Under the pieces are notes generated by a model. The model did not search any database, was not told the DNA's origin, and saw only the letters and a program-made list of their open reading frames with translations. Source: JAAZHD01 sp012510895 (lineage in GTDB: Bacteria; Bacillota; Clostridia; Caldicoprobacterales; DTU083). Taken from it: 64,000 bases of DNA. The stretch is taken from positions 48,928 through 112,927 of the forward strand of contig JBMNJC010000021.1 of assembly GCA_050951465.1 (NCBI GenBank). Direction: 5' to 3'. Positions 1 through 10,152 of this stretch are shown in pieces. The first letter of the stretch is position 1. Each line of letters begins with the position of its first letter. Made by a program: the position numbers and the translations under genes.

Positions 1-202
1 CCGGTTTTTCAAAAGCCTGGTGGGGCTTCCCCGTTTCCATAAAACCTGCAATCAGGTCACTGATGGAAAAGGATGGCATCTGCATGAAATCCTCCTGGCG
101 TCCTGCACATTCTTCACACAGAAACAGCTCGGTCTTATGGTTATTAACTATTTTCATCAAGTGGACCGTTGCCGGTCTTTTTTTGCATTCTTGGCAAAGC
201 AT
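1..202 (-). CDS. mcsA: McsA, N-terminal part (runs off the window)
   Basis: The reading frame starts at ATG 202 behind a GAGG-rich ribosome binding site and runs off the left edge, so only about 67 N-terminal residues are present. It begins MLCQECKKRPATVH and has a second Cys pair (CEEC) near residue 30, the zinc-finger pattern of McsA. McsA is the activator of the McsB protein-arginine kinase in the CtsR/ClpC stress system. It lies 50 bp downstream of ctsR on the same strand, the usual ctsR-mcsA-mcsB-clpC order, so it is probably co-transcribed and under CtsR control. The missing part would hold the second zinc finger and the UVR motif. Confidence 0.85.
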   Translation of the reverse strand, partial: MLCQECKKRPATVHLMKIVNNHKTELFLCEECAGRQEDFMQMPSFSISDLIAGFMETGKPHQAFEKP

Positions 203-252
203 AGTGCCGCCTCCTCTTCCTCAATATTTAGATACCCTAAATAAAAGGGTAT

Positions 253-726
253 TCACACTTTTTTGCTGTTCCAGGCCATAATAGCCGTTATCATGGATTT
301 CAGAATACTTGCTCTGATATTATCCCTAAGGCTGGACGGCATATTAATGGCTTTATCTGTTACAGCCGACTCAATTAAAAATGCGGTTTTATCGCTGACA
401 TACTTTTGGTCCCTCATACGCTGGATAATCTGCAGCGCTTTCTGTTCTGAAATGCCGGAACCTATTCCTTCCCTCAAAAGATAGTGCAGATAATCGTTTT
501 TATCCACATCCAGCCGGACAATGCGGATATAACCGCCGCCGCCTCTTTTGCTTTCAATATAATAACCATGGTTTAGTGAAAACCTGGTTGCAAGCACATA
601 ATTAATCTGGGAAGGCGCACACTCAAAATAATCGGCCAGTTCGTTGCGCTGCACCTCCAACTGCCCTTCACTTTCCATAAGTAATGTTTTAATAAACTCT
701 TCTATAACATCACTTAAACGTGCCAT
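253..726 (-). CDS. ctsR: Transcriptional repressor CtsR
   Basis: This 157-residue protein has the usual CtsR length and the N-terminal winged helix-turn-helix (residues 1-70, start MARLSDVIEEFIK). It includes the conserved glycine-rich wing (KRGGGGYIRI near residue 60) that enters the DNA minor groove. The C-terminal half is the dimerisation and McsB-target domain. CtsR represses class III heat-shock genes (clpC, clpP, the ctsR operon) and is inactivated by heat through its glycine loop. A CtsR heptad repeat lies just upstream, so autoregulation is likely. mcsA follows in the same direction. Confidence 0.95.
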   Translation of the reverse strand: MARLSDVIEEFIKTLLMESEGQLEVQRNELADYFECAPSQINYVLATRFSLNHGYYIESKRGGGGYIRIVRLDVDKNDYLHYLLREGIGSGISEQKALQIIQRMRDQKYVSDKTAFLIESAVTDKAINMPSSLRDNIRASILKSMITAIMAWNSKKV

Positions 727-743
727 TCAATCCCTCCCTTTAT

Positions 744-760
744 TTTGACTTTCTTTGACC
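744..760 (-). promoter_or_regulatory. CtsR operator (tandem heptad)
   Basis: On the minus strand the site reads GGTCAAAGAAAGTCAAA, which fits the CtsR consensus RGTCAAANANRGTCAAA at every defined position. It lies 18 bp upstream of the ctsR start, where a bound dimer would block the operon promoter. Confidence 0.85.
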
Positions 761-844
761 TTCATATTTATTATATCCCAAATTTCAAAATAATCAATAG
801 TTTTATATTATTGAATTTTGCATTTATGATTTCAACAAAAACTA

Positions 845-1502
845 CTAACAGTCGATATCCAACTCTTCAGCCGATTCTTCCCTGGTCACAGACTGAACTG
901 CCCTTGAGATCGTCTCCCAATCAAAGCCTCTTCGCTGCAGAGCCTGCCCGATTTTTGCCATGCGTTCCCTTACAGGCAGATTATCATATTTTTTTCTGTA
1001 TTTCTCTGCCAGCCTTAAGGCCTGCCGAAACTCTTCTTCTTCGGTATAGCCCGATAAAGCATCATTCAGAACTTCTTCCGAAATTCCTTTGTTCTTCAGC
1101 TCACATTCAATTTTTCTTCTGCCGGCCGGCTGCCCACGCTTCCTGCTTTCCACCCAGGATACGGCATATTCCCGGTCATTGACAAACCTGTATTCTTCCA
1201 TTCTGGCCGCTGTTTCTTCGATTATTTCTGGTTCAAAACCCTTTCTTCCAAGATAATCAGATAACTGCCTCCTGGTGCGTTTCTGATATCCTAAATAACG
1301 CAAGGCCAAATCGAAGGCAATTTTACGGTCCGACTCCCGCTTTTTTTTCCATAAGTTCGCTTTCCTCTAATTCCATATGAGACTTCAGACTATGTCTGGC
1401 AATGACCTCTTCATGAAAAGAAAAGGTTCTGCCGTCATCCATGGTAAGCTGATAAACCTTTCCCTTCCTCGGCTGAGGTTTGATGGATAATATGATCGGC
1501 AT
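845..1502 (-). pseudogene. recX: RecX regulatory protein, frameshifted
   Basis: Two overlapping frames make up one RecX. A 59-codon N-terminal frame starts at ATG 1502 (MPIILSIKPQPRKGK...) and stops at 1323. The remaining C-terminal part runs from about 1345 to 845 and contains the three-helix RecX repeats (ALRYLGYQKRTRRQL; YRFVNDREYAVSWV; KKYDNLPVRERMAKIGQALQ). RecX modulates RecA filaments. The break is at a run of eight A residues (1341-1348, minus strand); seven would give an unbroken ELMEKKRESDRKIAFDLALR. The rest of the sequence shows no decay, so an assembly error, a recent mutation or slippage at the A run are all possible. A TTG start at 1309 would give only the C-terminal part. Confidence 0.8.
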
Positions 1503-1539
1503 TTATCGCTCTCTTCCTTTCAGGGTTTATACAGGCTTC

Positions 1540-2437
1540 CTACATATCAGAGCCGGGATTTAAAAGCTGCCTGGCATTCCAGTAGGCACCGTATATACCT
1601 GCATTGTTTCCCTTCTGTGCCGGCTTGACAATAGAGTTTTTAAAACTGGGTATTACGTTCCTTTTAAGCTTCAGGCGGATTTGATCGAATACATAGGTTT
1701 CATTTAATATTCCTCCGCCCAGAATAAAGCAAGGAGGATTAAAAATATGAGATAAGGACACCAGGCCCCAAACCACTTCATCTATCCAGGAATCAATGAT
1801 TTCCCGTATTTTAGGCTGATTAAAGTACATAAAAATCTCCCGGCCGTCCATTTGTTTACCGGTTGCCTTCCTTACATTTTCAGTTAGTGCACGGGTGGAG
1901 CCATACATTTCATAACATCCTCTTTTACCGCAGACACAGGGTTTCCCATTGGCATGAGTCACCATATGCCCGAACTCCCCGGCTATTCCATCAGCGCCGC
2001 GGTAGATTTCTTTTCCTATGACAATTGCTCCCCCGATGCCGGTTCCATAGGTCAGGCAGATAAAATCATTGTAGTTCCGCCCTGCCACCAAAAAAGGCTT
2101 CACCTATTGCCGCAGAGTTTACATCATTATCCACAGCCACGGGCAGCCCGGTTCGCTCCTTAAGGATTTGACGCAGCGGAGTGCCGGTATAGCCCGGAAA
2201 AGCTTCAGTGGCAAATACAATTCTTCCTGTCCTGGCATCCACCTGACCTGAAGTACTGATACCTACTGCATGCAGCGCCTTGTGGGAGGAAATAATGCCG
2301 CACAGCTTGTTTATGAGTGAGTCAACACCCTTATATGCCTCAGTATCAGTCTCAGAAGTGGACAGCAGTGTTCCCTGACTGTCAAATAATCCTGTTTTAA
2401 TGGATGTGCCCCCGATATCCATAGATAAAACAGACAT
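1540..2437 (-). pseudogene. ROK-family sugar kinase (N-acetylmannosamine kinase-like), frameshifted
   Basis: The N-terminal frame (2437 down to 2066) carries the ATP-binding DIGGTSIKTGLFD motif and the sugar-contact region VDNDVNSAAIGEAFFGG. The C-terminal frame (about 2100 down to 1540) continues with AGRNYNDFICLTYGTGIGG and the ROK zinc signature CVCGKRGCYE. The frame changes between 2080 and 2096, next to an A6 run; removal of one base restores a normal protein of about 298 residues. Lying directly behind nanE in the same operon, it is best read as a NanK-type kinase making ManNAc-6-phosphate, although ROK specificity cannot be read from sequence alone. The start is ATG 2437 with a GGGGAGGGGG ribosome binding site. 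Confidence 0.8.
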
Positions 2438-2449
2438 GCTCCCCCTCCC

Positions 2450-3143
2450 CTAATTATGCCTTATGGCTCTTACAAAACGCTTTGTAATCTCCATAGGGCG
2501 GGTTATGGCACTGCCGACAACTGCCGCAAATATGCCGGGTATGCTCATAACTTCGGTCAGAGTTTCCGGGCTCCATATGCCTTCCTTCTGCAATTATGGG
2601 CATATCCAGAGTGCTGCACAATTTTTCAATGAGATTGAGGTCAGGAATTGAAATATCCCTGGTCTCAGGCGTATATCCGCAAAGAGTTGTTCCTATTATA
2701 TCAAAACCCAGCTCTTTGGCCTGCACTGCATCGGAATATGTGGCACAGTCGGCCATGAATAACTGATCAGGATATTTTCTGCGTATGGCAGGAAAAATCT
2801 CAGCTATGGTTTTCCCGCCGGGACGTCTCCTCGAGGTGGCATCCATGGCAATTACATCAACATCTGCTTTCACCAGCTCATCAACTTCATCCATAGTCGG
2901 TGTTATGTATACATCGCTGTCAGGGTAGTCTTTTTTAATGATTCCGATGATGGGCAGATTAACTGTTTCTTTAATGGCTTTAATGTCACTGACCGTGTTG
3001 GCGCGAATCCCTGAAGCGCCGCCCAGCATGGCTGCATAAGCCATGCGGGACATTATGTAAGAGCTGTGCAAGGGCTCTTCCGGAAGAGCCTGACAAGATA
3101 CTATCAGCCCGCCTCTGGTTTTATCAAAAAATCCATGACTCAT
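2450..3143 (-). pseudogene. nanE: N-acetylmannosamine-6-phosphate 2-epimerase, 3' frameshift
   Basis: A TIM-barrel protein of the NanE family: GGLIVSCQALPEEPL at the start, the catalytic-lysine region PIIGIIKKDYPDSDVYITPT, and IAMDATSRRRPGG. NanE converts ManNAc-6-P to GlcNAc-6-P in sialic acid/ManNAc catabolism. The frame is good to IIAEGR, then shifts at about 2575-2582. In the next frame the expected family C-terminus appears (IWSPETLTEVMSIPGIF, then VVGSAITRP) and ends at 2450. As written, the ORF ends at 2454 with a non-homologous tail, so the last phosphate-binding loop would be lost. It is one of three consecutive genes broken by single-base indels. Confidence 0.85.
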
Positions 3144-3208
3144 AACAATACCTCCGCAACTTCTACTGAATACAGTTTATAACAAAACACAGAAAACATA
3201 AATAGCAG

Positions 3209-5271
3209 CTATTCGGAACCGGGCATTTTAACAGCGCTTTTTTTATTATTTGACATAAATTCAGCGTCTGTCTGATCGGTCAGCATATCCGCTTCTATTT
3301 CAGGTGCAATTTTCCGGAAATTTTCACGCCCTTTCAGGAACATAAGGGAACAGCCCATGTGTCTTAAGGCCAGAGTTGTGGAAATCCAGGTGTTCACCCA
3401 TCCGGTTTCTATGCACCATGCACCCCATCCTATATCCGCGCTGCTTCCCCAGTATTCCCATTTTTTGAAATCAAAGCTTCGCATCCATGCGCCGTCAAGC
3501 TTGGGATGCGCTTTTGATTTGACCTGAATTCGGCACAGGAATTCAGCCAGCTTGTCACAGGCAGCCTTTATCCTTGGATCATCCAATATAAGCCCTTGCT
3601 TCATGCAGTCCGATAAAAGCCCAGTTGGTTGTATAGAGCAGATCAGTTGCGGGAATCCCCGTTTTCCTGTATCAGAGAAGCTTCGGCAGTTCCATATCTT
3701 TCATTGGATTGGGGCGGAGGATATTTACCCAGGCTTAAATCACCGAACATATCCTGTACTGCTCCGCTTTCATCCATCAGTTCAATCAATTCATTGACTG
3801 CCTGCTCAAGCCATGATCTGTGCTCCCTAGTGTCATCAACGCGCACCAGAAAAGCCAGCGGCAATACCATTCGGGCAATCTCACCCGACAAACTGTTCTG
3901 CCATCTCCAGCCTGAACTTCCGACTTCCATACACATTCTCAAAGCCGTTTCTGCGCGTTCCTTCAATATTTCCCGTCCTGTAAGGGCATACGCCCAAAGA
4001 TATACAGCCCACAGATATGCTGTATAATGCGGAGAATAAAAGATTAAGTCTTCATCAAAGTAATCAGTCCAGTTCTTGCTGACAAATGAAGTATCCCTCA
4101 GAGCATTGTGGCGAAAACCGTACCGCCCCGATGTCCGTAAGTTCGCATATACGCAGCGCAGTATCTTTTCATCCCAGGCCTTGTTGTTAAGAAGGCTTCT
4201 TGCAACCAGGGCGCCCAGAAGCAAACGGGCATTATCATCCCCGTAAAAGATAAGGCCGTTTTCAAACCAGTTTATCAATCCGTACATGGGGCTCTTAGGG
4301 TTATCGTGATAAAATTTGGGGCCGAATAAATGGTTCATAAGGCTTACAGCTGTGTCCTTCCTTTGAGGATTATCATGAAGCCATCCGTCTACAGCCATTG
4401 CCATTGCTGCTTCGCCAAGGCAGTCTGCACGCAGTATATGCCGCATATACTGGCTTCCTGTGCAGTCTATGGCTGATTCAAACCCTTCTATTACCCCTTT
4501 TTCACCGCCTGCGTTATATATGCAGTAATCATGCAGCCACTTTAAATTGCGGCGAATTGCATTATACTCATAATCCTCAGGCAGGGGATCATCTTTTCCA
4601 TAGGATGCACAGGAATCATATTCACACCTTAATTCAGCCTTTTCGCCGCAAACCCAATAGAGCAATGCCTGAATCATATTTCTGACAGTTAAGGACGGTG
4701 CATAACGGGCTCTTAAGAAACAGCTTAAACAAGCAGCAGAGATAAGGACATCAGGATAATCCTTATGTTTAAACAAAACAGGATAAACCTTTTCAGGCAG
4801 GCCGAAGACAATTTTGTCATAGCCTGCTGCCCTGGCCAGGCAAAGGAAATGCTCTTTCGTTTCTGCAGGCAGAAAATAACAGCCGTTGGCTGTCATTATG
4901 GTATCTTTCTCAGGACCAAGAGAACCGCATATTTCAGATGATAAAAAGTCATTGGATACTATTAAGCGTTCGTAGAGTATCGTTGCAGGCTCCCCGAATG
5001 AATATCCGTGCAGACTTTTCGGATACTCAATTAACAGCTTCAGGTTCCTCCTTTTTGCTGAATCAAGATGCTCTTTCGTGACCTTGGCAGTACGGGCGGG
5101 ATAATCATCAGCCAGAATTATTACTCCCCCTCCGGAAGGAGTTTCTTCCAATGCCTTTTGTATCCCGGCCTCAGATGAATCTTCAAGCAATTCAAACTTA
5201 TAGCCGGCACTCAGCAGGCTCTTTACAAGATCATTTTCATGACTGGAAACAACCGTCAATGATAATTGCAT
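3209..5271 (-). pseudogene. Probable alpha/alpha-toroid glycan-active protein, twice frameshifted
   Basis: Three frames join into one protein of about 685 residues. The main frame (5271 to 3643, 542 residues) has an N-terminal Rossmann-like region (residues 1-90, GGGVIILADDYPA) followed by a long, tryptophan- and tyrosine-rich helical region of the kind seen in (alpha/alpha)6 glycosidases and lyases (GSSGWRWQNSLSGEIARM; NERYGTAEASLIQENGD). One shift at about 3653-3656 leads into PATDLLYTTNWAFIGLHEAR, and a second at about 3577-3590 into DDPRIKAACDKLAEFL, ending at 3209. I cannot assign a named family. Its position at the head of a nanE-ROK operon suggests release or processing of an amino-sugar glycan. 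No signal peptide is seen, so it is probably cytoplasmic. Confidence 0.55.
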
Positions 5272-5542
5272 AGATACAGCCCTTTCTGTATGTACTTTCG
5301 CATAAAGCGTCCATTGTTCATCTTTATTATAATTATCATTTTAACAGATTTACCTATAATTGTTCATAATATTGTGTGCAAAATAATATGATAATTTTCC
5401 TGCCCTTAATTTATATAAGATTGACTCATCATATCCTTCCTGTTATATTGATTTAACAACAGCTGTCTGATTATGACGGCTTACTTTAGATTTTTCCAAT
5501 TCCATTTGTTTATAATATAGATAAAAGGGAGGAATGAGAGTT

Positions 5543-7177
5543 TTGTCCAAACTAAGAAAAAGAGTTTATGTGTTTGGTCATAAAAATCCGGATACAGACT
5601 CAACCTGTGCCGCGATAACATATGCCTGGCTGAAAAACCGCCTGGATCCGGAAAAAGAATATATACCGGCTGTTATCGGCAGTATTAACAGGGAAACTGC
5701 ATATTGCCTTGAATATTTCGGCGTGGAAAAACCAATCAGGCTGAATGACCTTAAGCCGAAGGTCGCTGATATGCGTTTGGAAAAAACGGAGCCTGTCAGG
5801 GAACAGGATTCCATACTGGATGTTGTAAAAAAAATTGTTACTACCAGCGGCAAAACACTGCCGGTGGCAGATGACAGGGAACGGCTTATGGGAATCATCT
5901 CCATTACCGACCTGGTACCTGCCATGATTGCATCCCAGGAAAACCAGCTGAAAGAATTAGAGATTCCAATTCCCAATCTGCTTAACGTGTTGGAACTGTC
6001 TATCCTGCAGGGAGAACTAAAAGACAGTGTTTTTAAAGGAAATGTCTACGTTTTCAGCGACCTGACCTATTACAACCGTATTGCCAAAAACTGCATGATA
6101 ATATGCAATCAGCATGAATACGGCACCGGATTTATCTTTTCTCTGGAACCGAAATATATCATTATAGCTGATATAAAGGATAGTTCCGCTCTGAAACCTA
6201 TAGAAGACTATAATGGAGTAATATTTACATCCAGAAAGAACATTTATGATCTGGTACAGGCAATAAATCTGGCCCTGCCTGTTTCCAACCTTATTAAAAA
6301 GGAAAATCTGGAATATTATTCTCTTGATGAGGATATAGAAGATGTTAAAAAGTACATGATCACTTCAAAACACAGAAGCTTTCCCGTTGTGGATGAACAA
6401 GGGAAAATTACCGGCATGATCTCCCGCAGCAACTTAATGGATGTCAGTCCTAAGGAAGTTATCCTGGTTGATCATAATGAAAGAAGCCAGTCTATAGACG
6501 GCATTGAAACAAACAAAATACTGGAAGTTGTAGATCACCACAGAATATCCGATTTTCAGACCATGGGCCCGCTTTTCTACAGGGCTGAACCGGTAGGCAG
6601 CACAAACACCATTATATGCAAGGCTTATCTGGAAAATAATATTGAAATACCAAGGCAGATGGCAGGGCTTATGCTTAGCGGCATTTTATCTGACACCCTT
6701 ATTTTCAAGTCTCCTACCTGTACTCCGGAAGATAAAAAGCTGGCTGAATACCTGGCAGATATTGCAGAGGTGGACATACAGGAATTCGGGATCAACATGC
6801 TGTCCAAGGGTGAAAATATTGTGGGAGTACCTCCCAGAACCATTATCACCAGAGACATGAAGAAGTTTATTATGGGGAATTACAAGGTATCGGTATCCCA
6901 GGTCAACGTAGGAGACATTGATGCATACAGAGAAATAATAGAGCAGTTAAAAGAAGAACTGGAATTTGTCTGTAAAGACAATGGCATGGATTTATCTGTT
7001 CTTATGCTTACCAGCCTGGTCATGGAAGGAACAGAGCTTATCATCGCAGGAGAAGAAAAATGGCTGGCTCAAACAGCGTTCAGTATGGAAAAAGGAAAAG
7101 ATGAAGTATTTATAAAAAACATGTTTTCACGCAAGAAACAGGTTGTACCTAAACTCATGGCTATGGCATATTCATAA
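5543..7177 (+). CDS. ppaC: Manganese-dependent inorganic pyrophosphatase with CBS and DRTGG-type insert
   Basis: Family II PPase: the DHH motif region VFGHKNPDTDSTCAA lies at the N-terminus, the second metal/catalytic motif EVVDHHRI near residue 335, and the DHHA2 region at the C-terminus. Two CBS domains (about residues 70-130 and 250-310, e.g. LPVADDRERLMGIISITDLV) flank a DRTGG-like domain, so the enzyme is probably regulated by adenine nucleotides. It hydrolyses pyrophosphate in the cytoplasm. The chosen start is TTG 5543, ten bases behind GGGAGG, giving MSKLRKRVYVFGHK. ATG 5534 is in frame but almost touches the Shine-Dalgarno sequence. A TATAAT at 5511-5516 may be the -10 element. The gene is monocistronic and convergent with the restriction-modification operon. 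Confidence 0.93.
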   Translation: MSKLRKRVYVFGHKNPDTDSTCAAITYAWLKNRLDPEKEYIPAVIGSINRETAYCLEYFGVEKPIRLNDLKPKVADMRLEKTEPVREQDSILDVVKKIVTTSGKTLPVADDRERLMGIISITDLVPAMIASQENQLKELEIPIPNLLNVLELSILQGELKDSVFKGNVYVFSDLTYYNRIAKNCMIICNQHEYGTGFIFSLEPKYIIIADIKDSSALKPIEDYNGVIFTSRKNIYDLVQAINLALPVSNLIKKENLEYYSLDEDIEDVKKYMITSKHRSFPVVDEQGKITGMISRSNLMDVSPKEVILVDHNERSQSIDGIETNKILEVVDHHRISDFQTMGPLFYRAEPVGSTNTIICKAYLENNIEIPRQMAGLMLSGILSDTLIFKSPTCTPEDKKLAEYLADIAEVDIQEFGINMLSKGENIVGVPPRTIITRDMKKFIMGNYKVSVSQVNVGDIDAYREIIEQLKEELEFVCKDNGMDLSVLMLTSLVMEGTELIIAGEEKWLAQTAFSMEKGKDEVFIKNMFSRKKQVVPKLMAMAYS

Positions 7178-7205
7178 TAATATATCAATTTGTATTTAGG
7201 AAGTC

Positions 7206-7955
7206 TTATGGCTTCCTAAATACAAATAAGTACTCATGTACGATCAACAAAAAGTTATAGTTCATACTTTTTCTCTGCCAGAATTCTGTGGTTCTACAAT
7301 TGTGCTGTTCTTTGATAATGCTTTCTTTTAAGATGAAACCGGCATCAAGAAATTTTTGCATTACACGAAAACCCAAGGGTATCATATGTCCATTTTTTCT
7401 AGTATCCCCGATTAAAATACCGCAATATTTATTTTTCTTAAGTACCCTAAAAAGTTCTTTAGCTACAAAAAAAATTTCTTGAAGAAATTCAGCGATATCC
7501 ATTTGTGACAAATCGCCTTTTATGCCTTTGCTATACTTAATGATATTAGCATAAGGGGGATGGGCACATATAAGATCTACGCTGTTATCAGGCAAGATAT
7601 GAAGATTCCTTGCGTCTAAATTGTAGATAATTGGTTCATATTCTGGGTTTATATTAAACGCTAATTTCTTCCTGGCTATATTGATAGCTTCAGGGTTAAT
7701 ATCTACACCTATACCTTTTCTTTTTAAAAGTTTTGTTTCTATTAATGTTGTTCCGCTCCCAAGGAAAGGATCCAAGACAATATCATCTTCTTTAGAATAT
7801 CGAATGATTAAATTCCGAGGTATATAAGGAGACCAGTTTCCTCTATATTCTCCACTGTGAGTAGCCCATTTCCCTCGGTCTTTAAAACTCCAAATAGTAG
7901 TTGTCTCCAACTTGAAATCTTTAGGCTCCCATTCAAATGCTCTATACTGTTCCAT
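7206..7955 (-). CDS. DNA methyltransferase (beta-class, second methylase of an R-M operon)
   Basis: 249 residues. The SAM-binding motif DPFLGSGTTLIE lies near residue 62 and is followed by a catalytic motif AHPPY near residue 130. DPPY or SPPY is more usual, so the first position is unusual. The motif order fits beta-class amino-methyltransferases, which make N6-methyladenine or N4-methylcytosine. The start is ATG behind AGGAGATGAA. It lies 88 bp downstream of the endonuclease gene on the same strand, so it is probably the second modification enzyme, covering one strand of an asymmetric site or hemimethylated/single-stranded DNA as DpnA does. The tract is visibly richer in A+T than ppaC and ftsH on either side, which suggests horizontal acquisition. 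Confidence 0.85.
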   Translation of the reverse strand: MEQYRAFEWEPKDFKLETTTIWSFKDRGKWATHSGEYRGNWSPYIPRNLIIRYSKEDDIVLDPFLGSGTTLIETKLLKRKGIGVDINPEAINIARKKLAFNINPEYEPIIYNLDARNLHILPDNSVDLICAHPPYANIIKYSKGIKGDLSQMDIAEFLQEIFFVAKELFRVLKKNKYCGILIGDTRKNGHMIPLGFRVMQKFLDAGFILKESIIKEQHNCRTTEFWQRKSMNYNFLLIVHEYLFVFRKP

Positions 7956-8042
7956 TTCATCTCCTATAATTTTTTAAAGCTCATTATGAAATAGCATGTA
8001 TATGGTTATTTATTTACTAGAAAAAACAGTTGCATTTTTTCT

Positions 8043-9314
8043 TTAATCAACATTCTCGAAGATCCATTCAATCCATCTTTTCACTGTTGATGCACGTCTT
8101 CTGAAAGTACTTTCTTCTCTTACATTATATAAGTGAGAATCTTTCATTATATCGACTATATCATCTATTGATAGCGGCGAAGCATCCTTGAGATGCTTTC
8201 TTAATACTTTATTAAATACCTCATGTTGCAGTATTAACTCAACTATTCCCAATATTTTATCCCTAGGCCTTTTGCTCATAATCCGCCTACCCAAAGGGGT
8301 CAAATCGTATATACTATTTTGGCGATTTCCTTTCTTTTCAACTAATCCTAAATATCTTGCAGCATCAGCATAATAATTACTCTGTCTCGGTTCAAATGCA
8401 TAATTGGCAGTGATATCATCTCTTGTCAATTCACTCTCCATTAACAATGAAAGCAGATCAATAGTTCTATAAAAGTTGTTTGCTTGTGGAAATGGCACTT
8501 CAGGTTCCTCAACAATTTTTACTTTTTTTAAGATAGAGTAAATGTCTTCCATGGTTATAGGTTTTTCTTCTATAACAAAATCTATCTGTTTCACAAGTTG
8601 AAGAGAATTATAATTCGATATGTCGCAGAATTTATAAATAAAAAAACTAAATACATCATTAGAATATGTAAAAAAAGCAGGAACAATTTCTTTTTTAACT
8701 TTATTGCACCATAATCTATATGGATAATATATCTGCCTAATATTAAAATCATCTATGCGGAAGTTCTTAGCTTCTAGTAACAAAAGCCTATTAGGGCTTT
8801 CGAAACCAGCATCAATTTCACATTGACTATTGTTAATAGATATACCAAATGCTCCATTATTAGTATTAATGGTAAAATCAAAAGAACCAGTACTCATTCT
8901 GCCCGAGATAGTTTGATATACCTTTTCTTCTTCTAATATTTGATGGATTACTCCACCTATATACACCGTATTTATAGCGTTAGCCTCAGAATAAATTTGC
9001 TGGGGATCCAGAGTTTCAATATAATCTGGGATGTTGAATGAAATTTTTCGGGTATCAATATATCTTACACTTTCATAAGCCTTAAATGGACCTATTATAT
9101 ATTTACCTCTGGTGATAGGTAATATAACTAACTCATTTTCTTTAAATAATAAAGGCAAATTGGACTTTTGATCAAATTTAGTCATAAGCCTTGGCTCTCT
9201 GAATTCTTTTATTTGATCTGCTGAAATCTCATAATAGCCATTATTGCTTATTTCATCCAAAATATCATACTTCTCAAATAGTTTCTTCCAAGCTATGTCA
9301 TTTTTATTGGTCAT
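8043..9314 (-). CDS. Type II restriction endonuclease, PD-(D/E)XK-like
   Basis: 423 residues lying between two DNA methylase genes. A plausible PD-(D/E)XK core is seen as QCEIDAGF followed 12 residues later by LLLLEAKNF (around residues 160-185; D and E-x-K acids in hydrophobic strands). The C-terminal third (from about residue 285) looks like a winged-helix DNA-binding module (LTRDDITANYAFEPRQSNYY, then YDLTPLGRRIM), so recognition and cleavage may be on separate domains. Its start codon overlaps the 3' end of the upstream methylase by 11 bp (translational coupling). Much longer than DpnII-type nucleases, it is more like Type IIS or IIP enzymes with separate modules. I cannot predict the recognition site. 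Confidence 0.7.
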   Translation of the reverse strand: MTNKNDIAWKKLFEKYDILDEISNNGYYEISADQIKEFREPRLMTKFDQKSNLPLLFKENELVILPITRGKYIIGPFKAYESVRYIDTRKISFNIPDYIETLDPQQIYSEANAINTVYIGGVIHQILEEEKVYQTISGRMSTGSFDFTINTNNGAFGISINNSQCEIDAGFESPNRLLLLEAKNFRIDDFNIRQIYYPYRLWCNKVKKEIVPAFFTYSNDVFSFFIYKFCDISNYNSLQLVKQIDFVIEEKPITMEDIYSILKKVKIVEEPEVPFPQANNFYRTIDLLSLLMESELTRDDITANYAFEPRQSNYYADAARYLGLVEKKGNRQNSIYDLTPLGRRIMSKRPRDKILGIVELILQHEVFNKVLRKHLKDASPLSIDDIVDIMKDSHLYNVREESTFRRRASTVKRWIEWIFENVD

Positions 9315-10152
9315 TACCTTTTATTAAAACTTCTTTTATCTTACCCCTATTCTCTCCTACTGAATTAATAGATCTTTTTGCATAAACATACTCTATCTTA
9401 AATATCTGCGGATCCTTGTAGAGCTCCAGGATAAACGGAGAGGTAGAATTTGATAAAAGAAATTCTATCCCCCTTTCTTTTAGTTTTATGCAAAGATCCC
9501 TTAGTCTTATCTGATCTTTTTCATTAAAACCATCCAGGGTATAACCAGTAAATGAACTGCTGGAACTTAACGGCATATAAGGAGGATCAAAATATACAAA
9601 GCTGCCCTTCCTTATGCCTTTTACTGCTTTTTCAAAATCTCCACAAAGAAATTTGATATCTGCGCTATTCAGATACTCACTCACAGCTCTTAAAACAGGC
9701 TCATTAACAATGTTTGGGTCTTTATAATTGCCAAATGGAGTATTGAATTCATTATTGGAATTTACTCTAAATAAACCATTATAACATGTTTTATTTAGAT
9801 AAATAAGCCTGCTGGCTCTTTTCACCTTGCTCAATTTTTTGTAATCCGGACTTCTGTCTAAATTTCTTATATTATAATAATATTCAGAGGTATTTTTATG
9901 TGTTTTTAAATCTTCTATTAACTCATCAATATGATCTCTAACAACCTCATATGTATTTATTAATTCAGAATTTGAATCATTCACTACTGCTTTTTTAGGT
10001 CTAATATGAAACAATACAGCCCCGCCACCTAAAAAGGGCTCATAGTAGGTCCCAGTTATTTTTTTAGGTACATATTTTTCTATCTCACTTAATAACTGTC
10101 TTTTCCCGCCAGCCCACTTCAAAAATGGCTGAACTAAAGAATCTTTAGCCAA
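9304..10152 (-). CDS. Dam/DpnM-family adenine-specific DNA methyltransferase
   Basis: 282 residues from TTG 10152, chosen because AAAGGGAG lies six to seven bases upstream; upstream in-frame starts lack this signal. The alpha-class order is clear: motif X/I PFLKWAGGKRQLL and YYEPFLGGGAVLFHI, then target-recognition sequence, then catalytic FVYFDPPYMPLS. This is the Dam (GATC-type) N6-adenine methylase family, though family members recognise other sites too. As first gene of the methylase-nuclease-methylase operon it would protect DNA before the nuclease is made; its last 11 bases overlap the nuclease start. Confidence 0.9.
   Translation of the reverse strand: MAKDSLVQPFLKWAGGKRQLLSEIEKYVPKKITGTYYEPFLGGGAVLFHIRPKKAVVNDSNSELINTYEVVRDHIDELIEDLKTHKNTSEYYYNIRNLDRSPDYKKLSKVKRASRLIYLNKTCYNGLFRVNSNNEFNTPFGNYKDPNIVNEPVLRAVSEYLNSADIKFLCGDFEKAVKGIRKGSFVYFDPPYMPLSSSSSFTGYTLDGFNEKDQIRLRDLCIKLKERGIEFLLSNSTSPFILELYKDPQIFKIEYVYAKRSINSVGENRGKIKEVLIKGNDQ

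Noticed and set aside
745..1182. 145-codon plus-strand ORF
   Set aside because: It lies antisense to recX, has no ribosome binding site and no protein-like composition; recX homology on the other strand is clear.
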